A stretch of DNA of 64,000 nucleotides from Roseiarcus sp963721905 (GCA_963721905.1 CAVRMF010000025.1:1-64000), one strand, 5' to 3'. Counted from the stretch's first letter, positions 34,379 to 44,055 are shown. Translations and numbers: made by a program. Notes: generated from the sequence alone by a model not told the origin.

Positions 34379-34681
34379 TCAGTCCTGAGCCGGGTCCATC
34401 CGTTCGATGACCCGCCCGATCGCCCGGGCCGCCTCCGCGAGCCGCTCGCCCGCATTGACATTGGCCGCTTCAAGCGTGCGGGAACGATCGAGCGCGGCAT
34501 CGAGTTCGACCGCAAGGCGCGAGCGGTCGTCCTGCATCAGGGCGAACTCCTCTTCGGCGTTGGCGCGCGCGTCATCCTGGCGCATCCGCCGTTCGGCCGC
34601 CCGCTCGAGCGAGTCGACCGCGGCGGCGAGCCGCTTGAGCGATTGCTCCAGACCGTCCGAGAAGGTTTCGCTTCCGTTCAT
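34379..34681 (-). CDS. DUF4164-like coiled-coil protein, possible ZauP counterpart
   Basis: 100 aa from ATG 34681. Nearly the whole chain is predicted coiled coil (LEQSLKRLAAAVDSLERAAE; AEEEFALMQDDRSRLAVELD). There is no signal or membrane segment. Gene order next to zapA and the coiled-coil nature match ZauP, the ZapA partner that focuses the Z-ring in Caulobacter; this equivalence is inferred from position. Divergent from tkt. Confidence 0.78.
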   Translation of the reverse strand: MNGSETFSDGLEQSLKRLAAAVDSLERAAERRMRQDDARANAEEEFALMQDDRSRLAVELDAALDRSRTLEAANVNAGERLAEAARAIGRVIERMDPAQD

Positions 34682-34743
34682 TGCGACGCTTTGTTTACGC
34701 GACGCTTGAAGCAAGCGTCAACGCGGAGCATGCGCGGCGCCGA

Positions 34744-34773
34744 TTGACAGGCAGTCCGGCGCGCTGATTACTG
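34744..34773 (+). promoter_or_regulatory. Candidate sigma-70 promoter for tkt
   Basis: TTGACA at 34744-34749 is followed 18 bp later by TTACTG. The -35 box is perfect but the -10 is poor. It lies about 60 nt before the transketolase start. Confidence 0.35.
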
Positions 34774-34830
34774 TGGATTGATCGTCCGAGCGGGCGTGGA
34801 CCCCAACAGACACGCGCAAAGGAGACCTCT

Positions 34831-36825
34831 ATGGCGACGACCCCTTCACATGATTCGATGGCCAACGCGATTCGCTTTCTCGCCCTCGATGCGGTGGAGA
34901 AGGCCAAGAGCGGCCACCCCGGCCTGCCAATGGGCATGGCTGACGTTGCGACGGTTCTCTGGCGCGACGCCCTGAAGTTCGACCCCGCCGACCCGCGTTG
35001 GCCCGATCGCGACAGGTTCGTCCTGTCAGCAGGCCACGGCTGCATGCTGTTGTACAGCCTGCTCTATCTGACCGGGGTCGGCGGCGACAAAGGGCTGGGC
35101 ATCGAGGACATCAAGCAGTTTCGGCAAGTGGGCTCGAGAACGCCCGGACACCCGGAATATTGGTGCGCTCCAGGCGTTGAGACGACGACTGGTCCGCTGG
35201 GGCAGGGGATTTCAACCGCGGTTGGCATGGCGATTGCGGAGCGGATGCTGGCCGCGCGCTTCCCCGGAATCGTTGACCATCACACGTACGTGCTCGCCTC
35301 CGACGGCGATTTGATGGAAGGCGTGAGCCAGGAGGCGATCGGCATCGCCGGCCACCTCAAGCTGTCGAAGCTGATCGTCTTCTGGGACAACAACGGGATC
35401 TCGATCGACGGGCAGGTCCCGGTCCTCGCCGACAACATCGACCAGGTCGCCCGTTTCCAGTCGGCGGGCTGGAATTCAGTCCACATCGACGGACACGACC
35501 CTAAGGCTATCCTCGATGCGACCCATGCCGCGCAGAAGTCCGACCGGCCGACGATGATCGCCTGCAAGACGACGATCGGCTTTGGCCTGCCCACACATGC
35601 TGGGACCAGCAAGGCGCATAGTGACGCGCAGGGGGCGTCCGAGGTCGCAGGCGCGCGCAAGAACCTGAATTGGCCTTATGATCCATTCATCATTCCGGAT
35701 GACATCCTGGCGGCGTGGCGCGCGGTCGGGCCCAAGGGCAAGGCAAAGAACGACGAATGGCGGGCCGCGCTGGCCGCGCTCGCGCCCGATCAGCGCGCCG
35801 AGTTCGAGCGGCGCCAGCGGGGTGATCTGCCCAAGGACCTCGATCAGGTCATCGACGCCTATAAGAAAAAGCTCGCCGACGAAAAGCCGGAGCTCGCGAC
35901 CCGCAAGGCGGGCGAGGCGGCGCTCAACGTCATCGGGGCCGCCGTACCGGAGCTTATCACGAGCTCGGCCGACCTGACGCCGTCCAACAACACCAAGTTC
36001 AAAGACGAGAAGGAAATCACGCCCGACGACTTCTCCGGCCGCTACATCCACTTTGGAATCCGCGAGCACGGCATGGCGGCGGCATGCAATGGCATCGCCG
36101 TGCACGGCGGCTTCATCCCATCCGGGGCGTCGTTCTTCTGCTTCACCGACTATTGCCGTCCTTCGCTCAGGATCGCCGCGCTGATGAAAATCAGGGTCAC
36201 GCATGTGTTCACCCACGACTCGATCGGCCTCGGCGAGGACGGCCCGACCCATCAGCCGGTCGAGCATCTAGCGTCGCTGCGGGCGATGCCGAATTTTTAT
36301 GTCTGGCGACCCGCCGACAGCGTCGAGACCGTCGAGTGCTGGCAGGCGGCGCTCAAACGCGAGCATTCGCCTTCGATCCTGGCGCTGACCCGGCAGGGCC
36401 TGCCGGCGCTGCGGACCACCCATGTGGCGGAAAACCTGTGCGCGCGCGGCGGCTACGAGATTTCTCCGGCTTCAGGCGAGGCCCAGGTGTCGATCTTCGC
36501 CTCCGGCTCGGAAGTGTCGCTCGCTGTCGCTGCGCAGGCGCAGCTCAAGGAGAAGGGAGTGGCCGCCCGGGTCGTGTCGTTACCCTGCTTCCCGGTGTTC
36601 TTCGAGCAGCCGGAGGACTATCGGCGGAGTGTTATCGGCTCAGCGAAGGTCAAGGTCGGCGTCGAGGCGGCGGTAAGATTTGGCTGGGACGCGATCATCG
36701 GCGACGGGCCGTTCATCGGGATGAAGAGCTTCGGCGAAAGCGGGCCGTACAAGGCGGTCTACCAGCACTTCGGCATCACCCCGGAGGCCGTCGCGAAGGC
36801 CGCTGCGGATCGACTCGGAAAGTAG
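34831..36825 (+). CDS. tkt: Transketolase
   Basis: 664-aa thiamine-diphosphate transketolase of the pentose-phosphate or Calvin cycle. Present are HGCMLLYSLLYL near 70, GPLGQGISTAVGMAIAE near 120, the ThDP/Mg motif SDGDLMEGVSQEA near 153 to NNGISIDG near 190, a central Pyr domain with THDSIGLGEDGPTHQPVEH near 465, and a C-terminal domain. AAAGGAG precedes ATG. It is followed by gap and pgk in the same direction, a common Hyphomicrobiales order. Confidence 0.96.
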   Translation: MATTPSHDSMANAIRFLALDAVEKAKSGHPGLPMGMADVATVLWRDALKFDPADPRWPDRDRFVLSAGHGCMLLYSLLYLTGVGGDKGLGIEDIKQFRQVGSRTPGHPEYWCAPGVETTTGPLGQGISTAVGMAIAERMLAARFPGIVDHHTYVLASDGDLMEGVSQEAIGIAGHLKLSKLIVFWDNNGISIDGQVPVLADNIDQVARFQSAGWNSVHIDGHDPKAILDATHAAQKSDRPTMIACKTTIGFGLPTHAGTSKAHSDAQGASEVAGARKNLNWPYDPFIIPDDILAAWRAVGPKGKAKNDEWRAALAALAPDQRAEFERRQRGDLPKDLDQVIDAYKKKLADEKPELATRKAGEAALNVIGAAVPELITSSADLTPSNNTKFKDEKEITPDDFSGRYIHFGIREHGMAAACNGIAVHGGFIPSGASFFCFTDYCRPSLRIAALMKIRVTHVFTHDSIGLGEDGPTHQPVEHLASLRAMPNFYVWRPADSVETVECWQAALKREHSPSILALTRQGLPALRTTHVAENLCARGGYEISPASGEAQVSIFASGSEVSLAVAAQAQLKEKGVAARVVSLPCFPVFFEQPEDYRRSVIGSAKVKVGVEAAVRFGWDAIIGDGPFIGMKSFGESGPYKAVYQHFGITPEAVAKAAADRLGK

Positions 36826-36833
36826 GCCCCTAA

Positions 36834-36869
36834 GCCGAAGGCGAATTGTCGCATTCGCCCTTCGACGGC
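36834..36869 (+). terminator. Hairpin between tkt and gap
   Basis: GAAGGCGAAT pairs with ATTCGCC(C)TTC around a short loop just after the tkt stop. No T-run follows, so it may be an mRNA-processing or partial-termination element. Confidence 0.4.
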
Positions 36870-36982
36870 TAGACTTTAGGCCGACGAAGGAGCATGTAGC
36901 GCCCGGCTCGAAAAGCGGCCGTTTTCGCCGGAAAACCCGGTCTGAGGCCGCATTTTTCAGGACGGCAAAGGGAGAGTTCACG

Positions 36983-37990
36983 ATGGCCACAAAGGTAGCG
37001 ATCAACGGCTTCGGACGCATCGGGCGACTGGTGTTGCGCGCGATCGTCGAGTCGGGCCGCAAGGACATCGAGATCGTCTCGATCAACGATCTGGGACCGG
37101 TCGAGACCAACGCGCACCTGCTGCGTTTCGACAGCGTTCACGGGCGTTTCCCACATGAGGTGCTGGTCGACGGCGACTTCATCCACGTCGGGGGCCACAA
37201 GATCAAGGTGACCGCGATCAAGGATCCGGCGGAGCTCCCGCATAAGGAGCTCGGCGTGGACATCGCGATGGAATGCACCGGCCACTTCACCGCGCGGGAC
37301 AAGGCCGCCGCCCATCTGAAAGCGGGCGCCAAGCGCGTCATGGTCTCCGCGCCTTCGGACGGGGCGGATCTCACGGTGGTCTACGGGGTCAATCACGACA
37401 AGCTGACCAAGGATCACCTCGTCATCTCGAACGCTTCGTGCACCACCAACTGCCTTGCGCCGGTCGCCAAGGTGCTCAACGACGCCATCGGCATCGAGCA
37501 CGGCTTCATGACGACCATCCATTCCTACACCGGCGACCAGCCGACCCTCGACACGCTGCACAAGGACCTCTACCGCACCCGCGCGGCGGCGCTGAACATG
37601 ATCCCGACCACCACCGGCGCGGCCAAGGCGGTCGGCCTCGTCCTGCCGGAGCTCAAGGGCAAGCTCGACGGCTCGGCGATCCGCGTGCCGACCCCGAACG
37701 TCTCGGTGGTCGACCTCAAGTTCGTCGCAAAACGCGCGACCAACAAGGACGAGATCACCGACGCGATCAAGAAGGCCGCCAACGGCCCGCTCAAGGGCAT
37801 TCTCGGCTATGCCGACAAGCCGAACGTGTCGATGGACTTCAACCATGACGCCCGTTCGTCCGTCTTCCATCTCGACCAGACCAAGGTCGTCGACGGGACC
37901 TTCGTCCGCGTCCTGTCCTGGTATGACAACGAATGGGGCTTCGCCAACCGCATGGCTGACACGGCCGTCGTGATGGCGAAGCTCATCTGA
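36983..37990 (+). CDS. gap: Glyceraldehyde-3-phosphate dehydrogenase (type I)
   Basis: 335-aa GAPDH converting glyceraldehyde 3-phosphate to 1,3-bisphosphoglycerate. The NAD-binding start INGFGRIGRLVLRAI, the catalytic Cys in SNASCTTNCLAPVAK, HSYTGDQPTLD and the C-terminal SWYDNEWGFANRM are all intact. Asp is absent after VSINDLG in the coenzyme-discriminating turn region, so NADP versus NAD preference is not decided. GGGAGAG precedes ATG. It lies between tkt and pgk. Confidence 0.96.
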   Translation: MATKVAINGFGRIGRLVLRAIVESGRKDIEIVSINDLGPVETNAHLLRFDSVHGRFPHEVLVDGDFIHVGGHKIKVTAIKDPAELPHKELGVDIAMECTGHFTARDKAAAHLKAGAKRVMVSAPSDGADLTVVYGVNHDKLTKDHLVISNASCTTNCLAPVAKVLNDAIGIEHGFMTTIHSYTGDQPTLDTLHKDLYRTRAAALNMIPTTTGAAKAVGLVLPELKGKLDGSAIRVPTPNVSVVDLKFVAKRATNKDEITDAIKKAANGPLKGILGYADKPNVSMDFNHDARSSVFHLDQTKVVDGTFVRVLSWYDNEWGFANRMADTAVVMAKLI

Positions 37991-38083
37991 GCCTCAAGCG
38001 CCTTCCAGGCCAGGACGATCCGACGCCGGAGTCGAATCCGGCGACGATGAAGCGCAGGAACTTGATATTGCAGGGGAGCCGCC

Positions 38084-39283
38084 ATGAGCAAACCCTTCCG
38101 TACGCTAGACGACGCCGATGTATCCGGCAAGCGCGTCCTTTTGCGCGTCGACCTCAATGTTCCCACTGAAAATGGCCGCGTGACCGATGCGACGCGCATC
38201 GAGCGCGTGGCCTCGACGATCGAGGAGATCGCGACCAAGGGAGGCAAGGTCATTCTGCTCGCCCACTTTGGCCGGCCGAAGGGTGGTCCGGACGAGGCCA
38301 ATTCGCTGAAACCGGTCGCCGCGGCGGTCGCCGACATCGTCAAGCGTCCGGTCGCCTTCGCCTCCGACAGCATCGGCAAGGTCGCGGCCGACGCGATCGC
38401 CAGGATGAAGAACGGCGACATTCTGTTGCTCGAGAACACCCGCTTCTACAAAGGCGAGGAAAAAAACGATCCGGCCCATGTCGCGGAGCTGGCGAAGCTC
38501 GGCGACATCTATGTCAACGACGCTTTCTCCGCCGCCCATCGCGCGCACGCCACGACTGAGGGCCTCGCGCACAAGCTGCCGGCCTATTGCGGGCGGGGGA
38601 TGCAGGCCGAGCTCGAGGCGCTGACCATCGCGCTCGGGACTCCTCAACGCCCCGTCGCGGCGATCGTCGGCGGGGCCAAGGTCTCGACCAAGCTCGAGCT
38701 GCTCGGCAACCTCATCAACAAGGTCGATGTTCTCATCATCGGGGGCGGCATGGCCAACACTTTCCTGTTTGCGGAAGGAAAGCGGGTCGGCAAGTCGCTC
38801 TGCGAGAAGGACATGGCCGGCAGAGCGCGCGAGATTCTCGCCGAGGCCACGAAGGCCAAGTGCCGCATCGTCCTGCCGGTCGACGCGACCGTCGCCAAGG
38901 AGCTGAAGCCCCACGTGCACGCGCGCGTCGTCGACATCGACCATGTCGCCGACGACGAAATGATCCTCGACATCGGCCCGAAGTCGGTGGTCGCGATCGA
39001 GGAGATTCTGGGAGAGATCAGGACGCTCGTCTGGAACGGCCCATTCGGCGCCTTCGAGACGCCGCCCTTCGAGGCGGCGACATTTGCGATCGCCAAGACC
39101 GTCGGGTCCCTCACCAGGGACGGCAAGCTGAAGGCGATCGCGGGCGGCGGCGATACGGTCGCGGCGCTCAACGAAGCCGGCGTCGCCGGCGAATTCACCT
39201 ATGTTTCGGCCGCAGGCGGCGCGTTCCTCGAATGGATGGAAGGCAAGGCGCTGCCCGGCGTCGAAGCGCTGCGGGCGAAGTAG
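38084..39283 (+). CDS. pgk: Phosphoglycerate kinase
   Basis: 399-aa PGK interconverting 1,3-bisphosphoglycerate and 3-phosphoglycerate with ATP. The N-domain substrate signature is RVLLRVDLNVPTENG near 18-32, then HFGRPKG near 62 and ENTRFYKGEEKND near 118. The C-domain nucleotide loop GGGDTVAALNEAG lies near 352. Complete and ordinary. GGGGAG precedes ATG. It is last of the tkt-gap-pgk run; a hairpin terminator follows. Confidence 0.97.
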   Translation: MSKPFRTLDDADVSGKRVLLRVDLNVPTENGRVTDATRIERVASTIEEIATKGGKVILLAHFGRPKGGPDEANSLKPVAAAVADIVKRPVAFASDSIGKVAADAIARMKNGDILLLENTRFYKGEEKNDPAHVAELAKLGDIYVNDAFSAAHRAHATTEGLAHKLPAYCGRGMQAELEALTIALGTPQRPVAAIVGGAKVSTKLELLGNLINKVDVLIIGGGMANTFLFAEGKRVGKSLCEKDMAGRAREILAEATKAKCRIVLPVDATVAKELKPHVHARVVDIDHVADDEMILDIGPKSVVAIEEILGEIRTLVWNGPFGAFETPPFEAATFAIAKTVGSLTRDGKLKAIAGGGDTVAALNEAGVAGEFTYVSAAGGAFLEWMEGKALPGVEALRAK

Positions 39284-39354
39284 CGGACGAGCGAAGCGCG
39301 AGTCTTCTCGCGCATTCTGCTATTGGCTGGACTTGGCGTTGGCGCGGTTGCGCT

Positions 39355-39376
39355 CCCGCCCCCACAAGGGGGCGGG
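39355..39376. terminator. Bidirectional hairpin between convergent genes
   Basis: CCCGCCCCC (39355-39363) pairs perfectly with GGGGGCGGG (39368-39376) around ACAA, between pgk and the convergent thioesterase gene. No strong T-run on either side. Confidence 0.55.
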
Positions 39377-39392
39377 GATCCGCCAACTGCTA

Positions 39393-40181
39393 TCACCGCA
39401 CCCGCACCGCGAGGCTCTGCGTGGCGCGGCCGATCAGGCCCTGTTCGTCGTAGAGCGCAGACTCCGCCAGCCCGCAGCCGTTGCCGCCGAGCAGGCTGCG
39501 CGATTGCAGGCAGATCCACTCTCCGGCCGGACGGCGAAAGAGGTTGATCGTCAGATCGCAGTTGACGAAGACATATTTGCTGAAATCCAGGGCGGCGCTG
39601 ATGCCGTTGCCGGAATCCGCCGCGACCGCCACGCGCTGATAGGGGCTCGGCGTCTCGCCCTTCACCAGCGGATGGTTCATGCGAAACCAGGCCGCGCTTG
39701 GTCCGTTGAAAAATCGCCCCTCGGCGAGCCTGTTTTCGACCAGGTGCCCGTAGCCGGTGACGTCGCCTTTGAAGCGCATCGATACGACCGGGCTTTCATG
39801 CGGGGGCTTCGGCGCCTGCGGCGGGGGATGCCCCGGCGCGCCCTCCGGAATTGGCAGGTCCTCCTCCCGCTGCATCAGCGCGGAGAAGCGGGCGATGTCC
39901 TTGCGCTCAGCGACCAGCCGGCCGGAATAGTGGCCTGCGCTGCGGCCGAGGTAGTCCTCCGACGCTTCGATCCGACACTCGCCGATCGGGGCTGGCCGTA
40001 AGAGATTGACTGTCAGCCGCCCGAGATGGGTGAGGCCGTCTGCCGCCGCCATGCGTTCGATCGCCCGGCAAATCAGCGCGGACGGCGGACCGGCGTGTTG
40101 GTGATCGGGATGCCAGGGGCCACGGGTGAGGGGGCTCGCCTCAAATACGCCCTCGCGCAGTTCGACGTAAGCTGCGTCCAA
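39393..40181 (-). CDS. Acyl-CoA thioesterase family protein (TesB-like double hotdog)
   Basis: 262-aa predicted thioesterase. The N-hotdog has the typical start GPWHPDHQHAGPPSALICRAIER and LGRLTVNLLRPAPIGE. The C-hotdog has VNCDLTINLFRRPAGEWICL and GLAESALYDEQGLIGRATQSL, the family's conserved end. The family hydrolyses acyl-CoA thioesters; chain-length preference is unknown. Convergent with pgk, divergent from the ferredoxin-like gene. Confidence 0.82.
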   Translation of the reverse strand: MDAAYVELREGVFEASPLTRGPWHPDHQHAGPPSALICRAIERMAAADGLTHLGRLTVNLLRPAPIGECRIEASEDYLGRSAGHYSGRLVAERKDIARFSALMQREEDLPIPEGAPGHPPPQAPKPPHESPVVSMRFKGDVTGYGHLVENRLAEGRFFNGPSAAWFRMNHPLVKGETPSPYQRVAVAADSGNGISAALDFSKYVFVNCDLTINLFRRPAGEWICLQSRSLLGGNGCGLAESALYDEQGLIGRATQSLAVRVR

Positions 40182-40350
40182 GGCCGAGCCTCCTCTTCTT
40201 CATGGTCATGCGCCGCGTCGGCGGCGTCCGGGGTTTGCGCTACGGCGAGGCCCGGCGCAAGACGGTCGAGGCGACATAGGCGCGAGTTCTTGTCTTCAAT
40301 GGACAGTCCGATATTGCTGGCGTCTAAGGCGATCGCGCGAAGCGCGCGGC

Positions 40351-41031
40351 ATGACGATTGAGACTGTCTTTTCGGCGATCGAGCGCGCGGGCCTTGTTCC
40401 GCGCGGCGCCTTCCATCTCGCCGAGGCCGAGCGGCTCGGCGCGCTTGTCGGCGTGCGCACGATCGTGCTCATCGGCGTAGCCGGGCGGCGCGGCTGGGAC
40501 GCGTTCGCAGCGAGCCTGGAGGCGAAGGACGGCGGCGCGGATCGGCTCGACCGCTTCAGCCGGCGCGTCATCAACGCGCTCGGCGTCGACCTCGGCGCCA
40601 AAGCGCTCTATCCGTTCGGCGGCCCGCCGCACTGGCCCTTCCAGCAATGGGCGCGGCGCGCCGAGCCGGTTCACCCCTCTCCTATCGGCGTTCTGATCCA
40701 TCCGACTTATGGGCTGTGGCACAGCTATCGTGGCGCGCTGGGCTTTCCGGAAGCGCTGGACGTTCCGGCATTTGAGGCCTCGCCGAGCCCTTGCGACTCG
40801 TGCCGCGAGCGACCGTGCCTCAGCGCATGTCCAGTCGAAGCGTTTTCGGCCGACGGCTACGACGTCGCCGCCTGCGTCGCGCATCTGAGGAGCGCCGCGG
40901 GTGCGGACTGCATGACGGGCGGCTGCCTCGCGCGGCGGGCCTGCCCGGTCGGCGCGGAGCACCGTCACGCGCCCGAGCAGGCGGCGTTCACGATGCGTGC
41001 GTTCCTGAAGGCCCGCGAGAATGCGCGCTAG
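40351..41031 (+). CDS. 4Fe-4S ferredoxin-like protein
   Basis: 226 aa. The first 150 residues form a mixed domain like that before iron-sulfur clusters in QueG-related proteins (RTIVLIGVAGRRGW; HPTYGLWHSYRGALGF). The C-part has two Cys clusters, CDSCRERPCLSACP near 147-160 and CMTGGCLARRACPVG near 188-202, suited to one or two 4Fe-4S centres. The cobalamin domain of QueG is missing, so epoxyqueuosine reduction is not claimed. Overlaps the methyltransferase end by 4 nt. Confidence 0.78.
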   Translation: MTIETVFSAIERAGLVPRGAFHLAEAERLGALVGVRTIVLIGVAGRRGWDAFAASLEAKDGGADRLDRFSRRVINALGVDLGAKALYPFGGPPHWPFQQWARRAEPVHPSPIGVLIHPTYGLWHSYRGALGFPEALDVPAFEASPSPCDSCRERPCLSACPVEAFSADGYDVAACVAHLRSAAGADCMTGGCLARRACPVGAEHRHAPEQAAFTMRAFLKARENAR

Positions 41032-41888
41032 GGATTTCTCGCCGTCACAATCCAGATCGCGGCTCCGAGCGGCACGCTGTCGCCGACCATCCGGGCGGCG
41101 AGCGCGGCGCGAATGTCCGTGGCCGCAGCGGCCCGGACAGCCTCGCTCTGGCCGTCCAGCATCCGGCTCGTCGGGCCGATCGCCAGCGCGCCCTCCACGG
41201 CCGAGTCGAGCCCCCGGCCGATCGCGATGTCGAGATCGAGGTCATGCGGCGCAACGACGATGTCGGCGTAGCCGGCCTCGCGCAAGATGCGCCGGACGCG
41301 CGCTTCGTCGGCGAAAGCGAAGGGTCCGGGGTCCTCCGGGCCCATATCCGGCAGGCGAGGCGCATGTTTGGCGGCCTCGCGCAACGGCGCCATCATCCAC
41401 ACGTTTTGCCTAGCCTCGCGCCAGCAGGCGAAGGCGAGCCGTCCGCCCGGTCGAAGGCCGCGCCTGATATTGGCGAAGGAGAGCGCCGGATCGGCGAAGA
41501 ACATGACGCCGAAGCGCGAGACGACGAGGTCCGCCCAGTTGGGCGCCGTTTGGTGCACAGTGGCGTCCGCGAGAACGAAACGCGCCGGCAGACCGGGCTC
41601 GGCGCGCTCGCGGGCGCGCGCCAGCATAGGCTCGGAGATGTCGAGCCCCACGACCTCGCCGCCGGGCGCGACGCGCCGCGCGAAGTCGATCGTCGTCGCC
41701 CCGCAGCCGCAACCGACGTCGATCGCCCTTTCGCCCGGCTTCGGGTCCGCCACCGTTATGAGGCGCTCGGAGATGGGCTTGAGCACTTCGTCCTGGTGAT
41801 CCTGACGGTCCCGCCAGCGCTGCCCGGCGACGCCGTTCCAGTAGTCGGCCTGGGCCACATTGCCGGCATGAATCGGCGCTTCGGACAC
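41028..41888 (-). CDS. SAM-dependent methyltransferase (UbiE/Methyltransf_11-like)
   Basis: 286-aa class I methyltransferase. An N-terminal NGVAGQRWRDRQDHQDEVLKP segment is followed by motif I ERAIDVGCGCGATTIDFA near 55-72, LDISEPML after it, and SRFGVMFFADPALSFANIRRGLRPGG near 135-160. This family has broad small-molecule substrates and no specific reaction can be read. It starts 11 nt after the end of the cupin gene upstream and may be part of the MFS-cupin unit. Confidence 0.85.
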   Translation of the reverse strand: MSEAPIHAGNVAQADYWNGVAGQRWRDRQDHQDEVLKPISERLITVADPKPGERAIDVGCGCGATTIDFARRVAPGGEVVGLDISEPMLARARERAEPGLPARFVLADATVHQTAPNWADLVVSRFGVMFFADPALSFANIRRGLRPGGRLAFACWREARQNVWMMAPLREAAKHAPRLPDMGPEDPGPFAFADEARVRRILREAGYADIVVAPHDLDLDIAIGRGLDSAVEGALAIGPTSRMLDGQSEAVRAAAATDIRAALAARMVGDSVPLGAAIWIVTARNP

Positions 41889-41899
41889 GTTGAGATCCC

Positions 41900-42304
41900 T
41901 TAAGCGGGCGAAGCGAGCGGTTTGCCCTTCTCCACCACATAGGTTGCGACGATGACGGTTTTCGCCGGGCCGTTCTTGCCGCTGTGCGGGACGCCGGTCG
42001 GCGCCTGATAGCCGTCGCCCGGCTTTAGTGAGAACGTGCCAACGCCGTCAATCGAAAGCTCGGTCCCGCCTTCGATCACATAGCCCGATTCGACGCCCGG
42101 ATGGGTATGGCGCGCAATCGCGGCGTCCGGCTCGATCTCGACCTTCATCTCGACGGTGACGTAATTGTCCGTCGGTCCGTCCGTCTGTTTGAGGAGGGTG
42201 CGTTTGAGGCCCGCGGTCGCGGCGGATTGCGCCCCGACTCCTGTCGCCATAAAGCCGCCGGCCGCGCAGAAAGCGCAGGCGACGAAGATGCGTCGTGTCA
42301 GCAT
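41900..42304 (-). CDS. Exported cupin-domain protein
   Basis: 134 aa from ATG 42304 (AGGAGG upstream). A twin-arginine-like signal (TRRIFVACAFCAAGGFMATG, about 1-26) is followed by a single cupin barrel. Metal-type ligands are in HTHPGVESGYVIEGG near 66-80 and PHSGKNG near 106. Small exported cupins of this type are often beside transporters or oxidoreductases; the function is unknown. It lies 14 nt after the MFS stop, so the two are likely one operon. Confidence 0.82.
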   Translation of the reverse strand: MLTRRIFVACAFCAAGGFMATGVGAQSAATAGLKRTLLKQTDGPTDNYVTVEMKVEIEPDAAIARHTHPGVESGYVIEGGTELSIDGVGTFSLKPGDGYQAPTGVPHSGKNGPAKTVIVATYVVEKGKPLASPA

Positions 42305-42318
42305 GAGTTCTCCTCCTG

Positions 42319-43641
42319 TCATTCGGCCGCTTCGGGCGCGCGCTCGAGATGGGGGTCGTGGCCGAGCGCGAGCGTGATGACGAGCGCGACCACCGCGCAG
42401 GCCGCGATCGTCGCGAGGCCCCAGGCGAAGCTGCCGGTCGCGTCCTTGATCCAGCCGATGACGAAGGGGCCGAAATAGCCGGAGAGATTGCCAATCGAGT
42501 TGATCGCCGCAATCCCGGGCGCAACCGCCGCGCCCGCAAGGAACGCTGTCGGCAGCGTCCAGAAGATCGGCAGCGAGGCGTACACGCCGAAGGAACCAAC
42601 GGTTAGCGCGATCATCTTTGTTGCCGGATCGGTCAGGAGGGCCGAGGCTCCGATCCCGATTGCCGCCAGCGCCAGGGAGATTGCGAGATGCATGGTGCGC
42701 TCGCCCATCCGGTCCGAGCGTATGCCCCACCAGACCATGCCGAGAAAGCCCACGACATAGGGTATGGCGCTGATCCAGCCGGTCATCGCGATCGAAACGC
42801 CAAAGCCCTTGACGATCGTCGGCAGCCAGAAGCCGACGCCATAGAGGCAGGCGACGTTGCCGAAATAGACGAGCGAGAGCGCCAGCACACGGTAGTCGTA
42901 GAGACTCGCGAAAATGCCGCCCGGCGAGACACGCTCGCGGCGCGCGTCCTCGGCGTCGAGCCGCCGTTTGAGCCAGCTGCGCTGGTCGTCGGCCAGCCAG
43001 CGCGCGTCCGCCGGGCGGTCGGTGAGGTAGAAGAAGGTGACGACCGCGAGAATAATCGACGGCAGCGCCTCGAAGATGAAAAGCCATTGCCAGCCCCGGA
43101 GCCCCCCGGCGCCGTCGAGGCCGAGCAGCGCCGCCGAGACGGGCGAGCCGACCGCGGAGGAGAGCGGAACCGCAGCCATGAAATAGCCGACGATGCGCGC
43201 CCGGTACGATGCGGGGAACCAAAGCGTCAGGAAGAAGATTATACCGGGGAAGAAGCCGGCCTCCGCGAAGCCGAGCAGGATCCGCAGGAGATAGAACGTG
43301 TATTCGGCGCTCAAGCCGATCCAATGCGCGATGTTTGGGATGAAGGCCATGGCGCCCGAGATGATTCCCCAGGAGAACATGATGCGCGCGATCCACACCC
43401 GCGCGCCGACCTTGTCCATAATGATGTTGGACGGCACCTCGAACAGAAAATAGGCGAGAAAGAACACGCCCGCGCCGAAGCCGAAGGCGGTCTCGGAGAG
43501 ACCGAGATCCGCGTCCATGGTCAGCTTGGCGAAGCCGACGTTGACCCGGTCGAGATAGGCCACGAAGTAGCAGAGGATCAGGAACGGAATGAAGCGCCAC
43601 GCAACCTGCGCAATGGTCCGCGCCTCGATGTCGTCCGCCAT
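42319..43641 (-). CDS. MFS anion:cation symporter family transporter
   Basis: 440-aa, 12-segment carrier from ATG 43641 (GGGAGCGAGAC upstream). The anion:cation symporter signature is YLDRVNVGFAKLTMDADLGLS near 28-48, with EVPSNIIMDKVGAR after it. The central loop RRLDAEDARRERV lies near 205. Relatives carry 4-hydroxyphenylacetate, phthalate, tartrate or galactarate; the substrate here is not known. Operon with the cupin and probably the methyltransferase. Confidence 0.87.
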   Translation of the reverse strand: MADDIEARTIAQVAWRFIPFLILCYFVAYLDRVNVGFAKLTMDADLGLSETAFGFGAGVFFLAYFLFEVPSNIIMDKVGARVWIARIMFSWGIISGAMAFIPNIAHWIGLSAEYTFYLLRILLGFAEAGFFPGIIFFLTLWFPASYRARIVGYFMAAVPLSSAVGSPVSAALLGLDGAGGLRGWQWLFIFEALPSIILAVVTFFYLTDRPADARWLADDQRSWLKRRLDAEDARRERVSPGGIFASLYDYRVLALSLVYFGNVACLYGVGFWLPTIVKGFGVSIAMTGWISAIPYVVGFLGMVWWGIRSDRMGERTMHLAISLALAAIGIGASALLTDPATKMIALTVGSFGVYASLPIFWTLPTAFLAGAAVAPGIAAINSIGNLSGYFGPFVIGWIKDATGSFAWGLATIAACAVVALVITLALGHDPHLERAPEAAE

Positions 43642-43842
43642 GTCTCGCTCCCGATTCGGCGCCGGTCTGTCGCCAGCGTCGGCGACAATTGAGCGGAGAT
43701 TGCGCTTGCGCGCAATGGGTCTTGCGCGCGGTGTCGCAGGTTCGTTCGGACGGCCTCGCCGACCGTTGCTCAATTGTCATCAAACGCGCAGAGTTTGGGA
43801 GTCACGACAGGCCGGGACGCGGGGAGCAGAGGAGGAACGTCA

Positions 43843-44055
43843 ATGAGTCAGGAACCAAATGCCCACGAAGCGAGCCATCCCGGCCATCGCGCCGTCGAGG
43901 ACCACAAGCCGGGACCCGACGAACACGCGATCCGCGAACGCGCGCACGAGATCTGGCTCGAGGAGGGCATGCCGGAGGGCCGCGAAATCGAGCATTGGCT
44001 GCGCGCTCAGCGTGACCTCGGGCTCGATCTCGATATGAACATCGGGTCCGATTGA
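43843..44055 (+). CDS. DUF2934 small protein
   Basis: 70 aa from ATG 43843 (GGAGGAACG upstream). The DUF2934 helix AIRERAHEIWLEEGMPEGRE with following IEHWLRAQ occupies about 27-55. It is acidic and His-rich near the N-terminus and cytoplasmic. DUF2934 proteins are abundant in Hyphomicrobiales, often stress-associated; the function is unknown. It stands alone between divergent neighbours. Confidence 0.82.
   Translation: MSQEPNAHEASHPGHRAVEDHKPGPDEHAIRERAHEIWLEEGMPEGREIEHWLRAQRDLGLDLDMNIGSD

Noticed and set aside
42048..42599. Minus-strand frame over cupin and MFS end
   Set aside because: Shadow of two well-supported genes in the same orientation but another frame.
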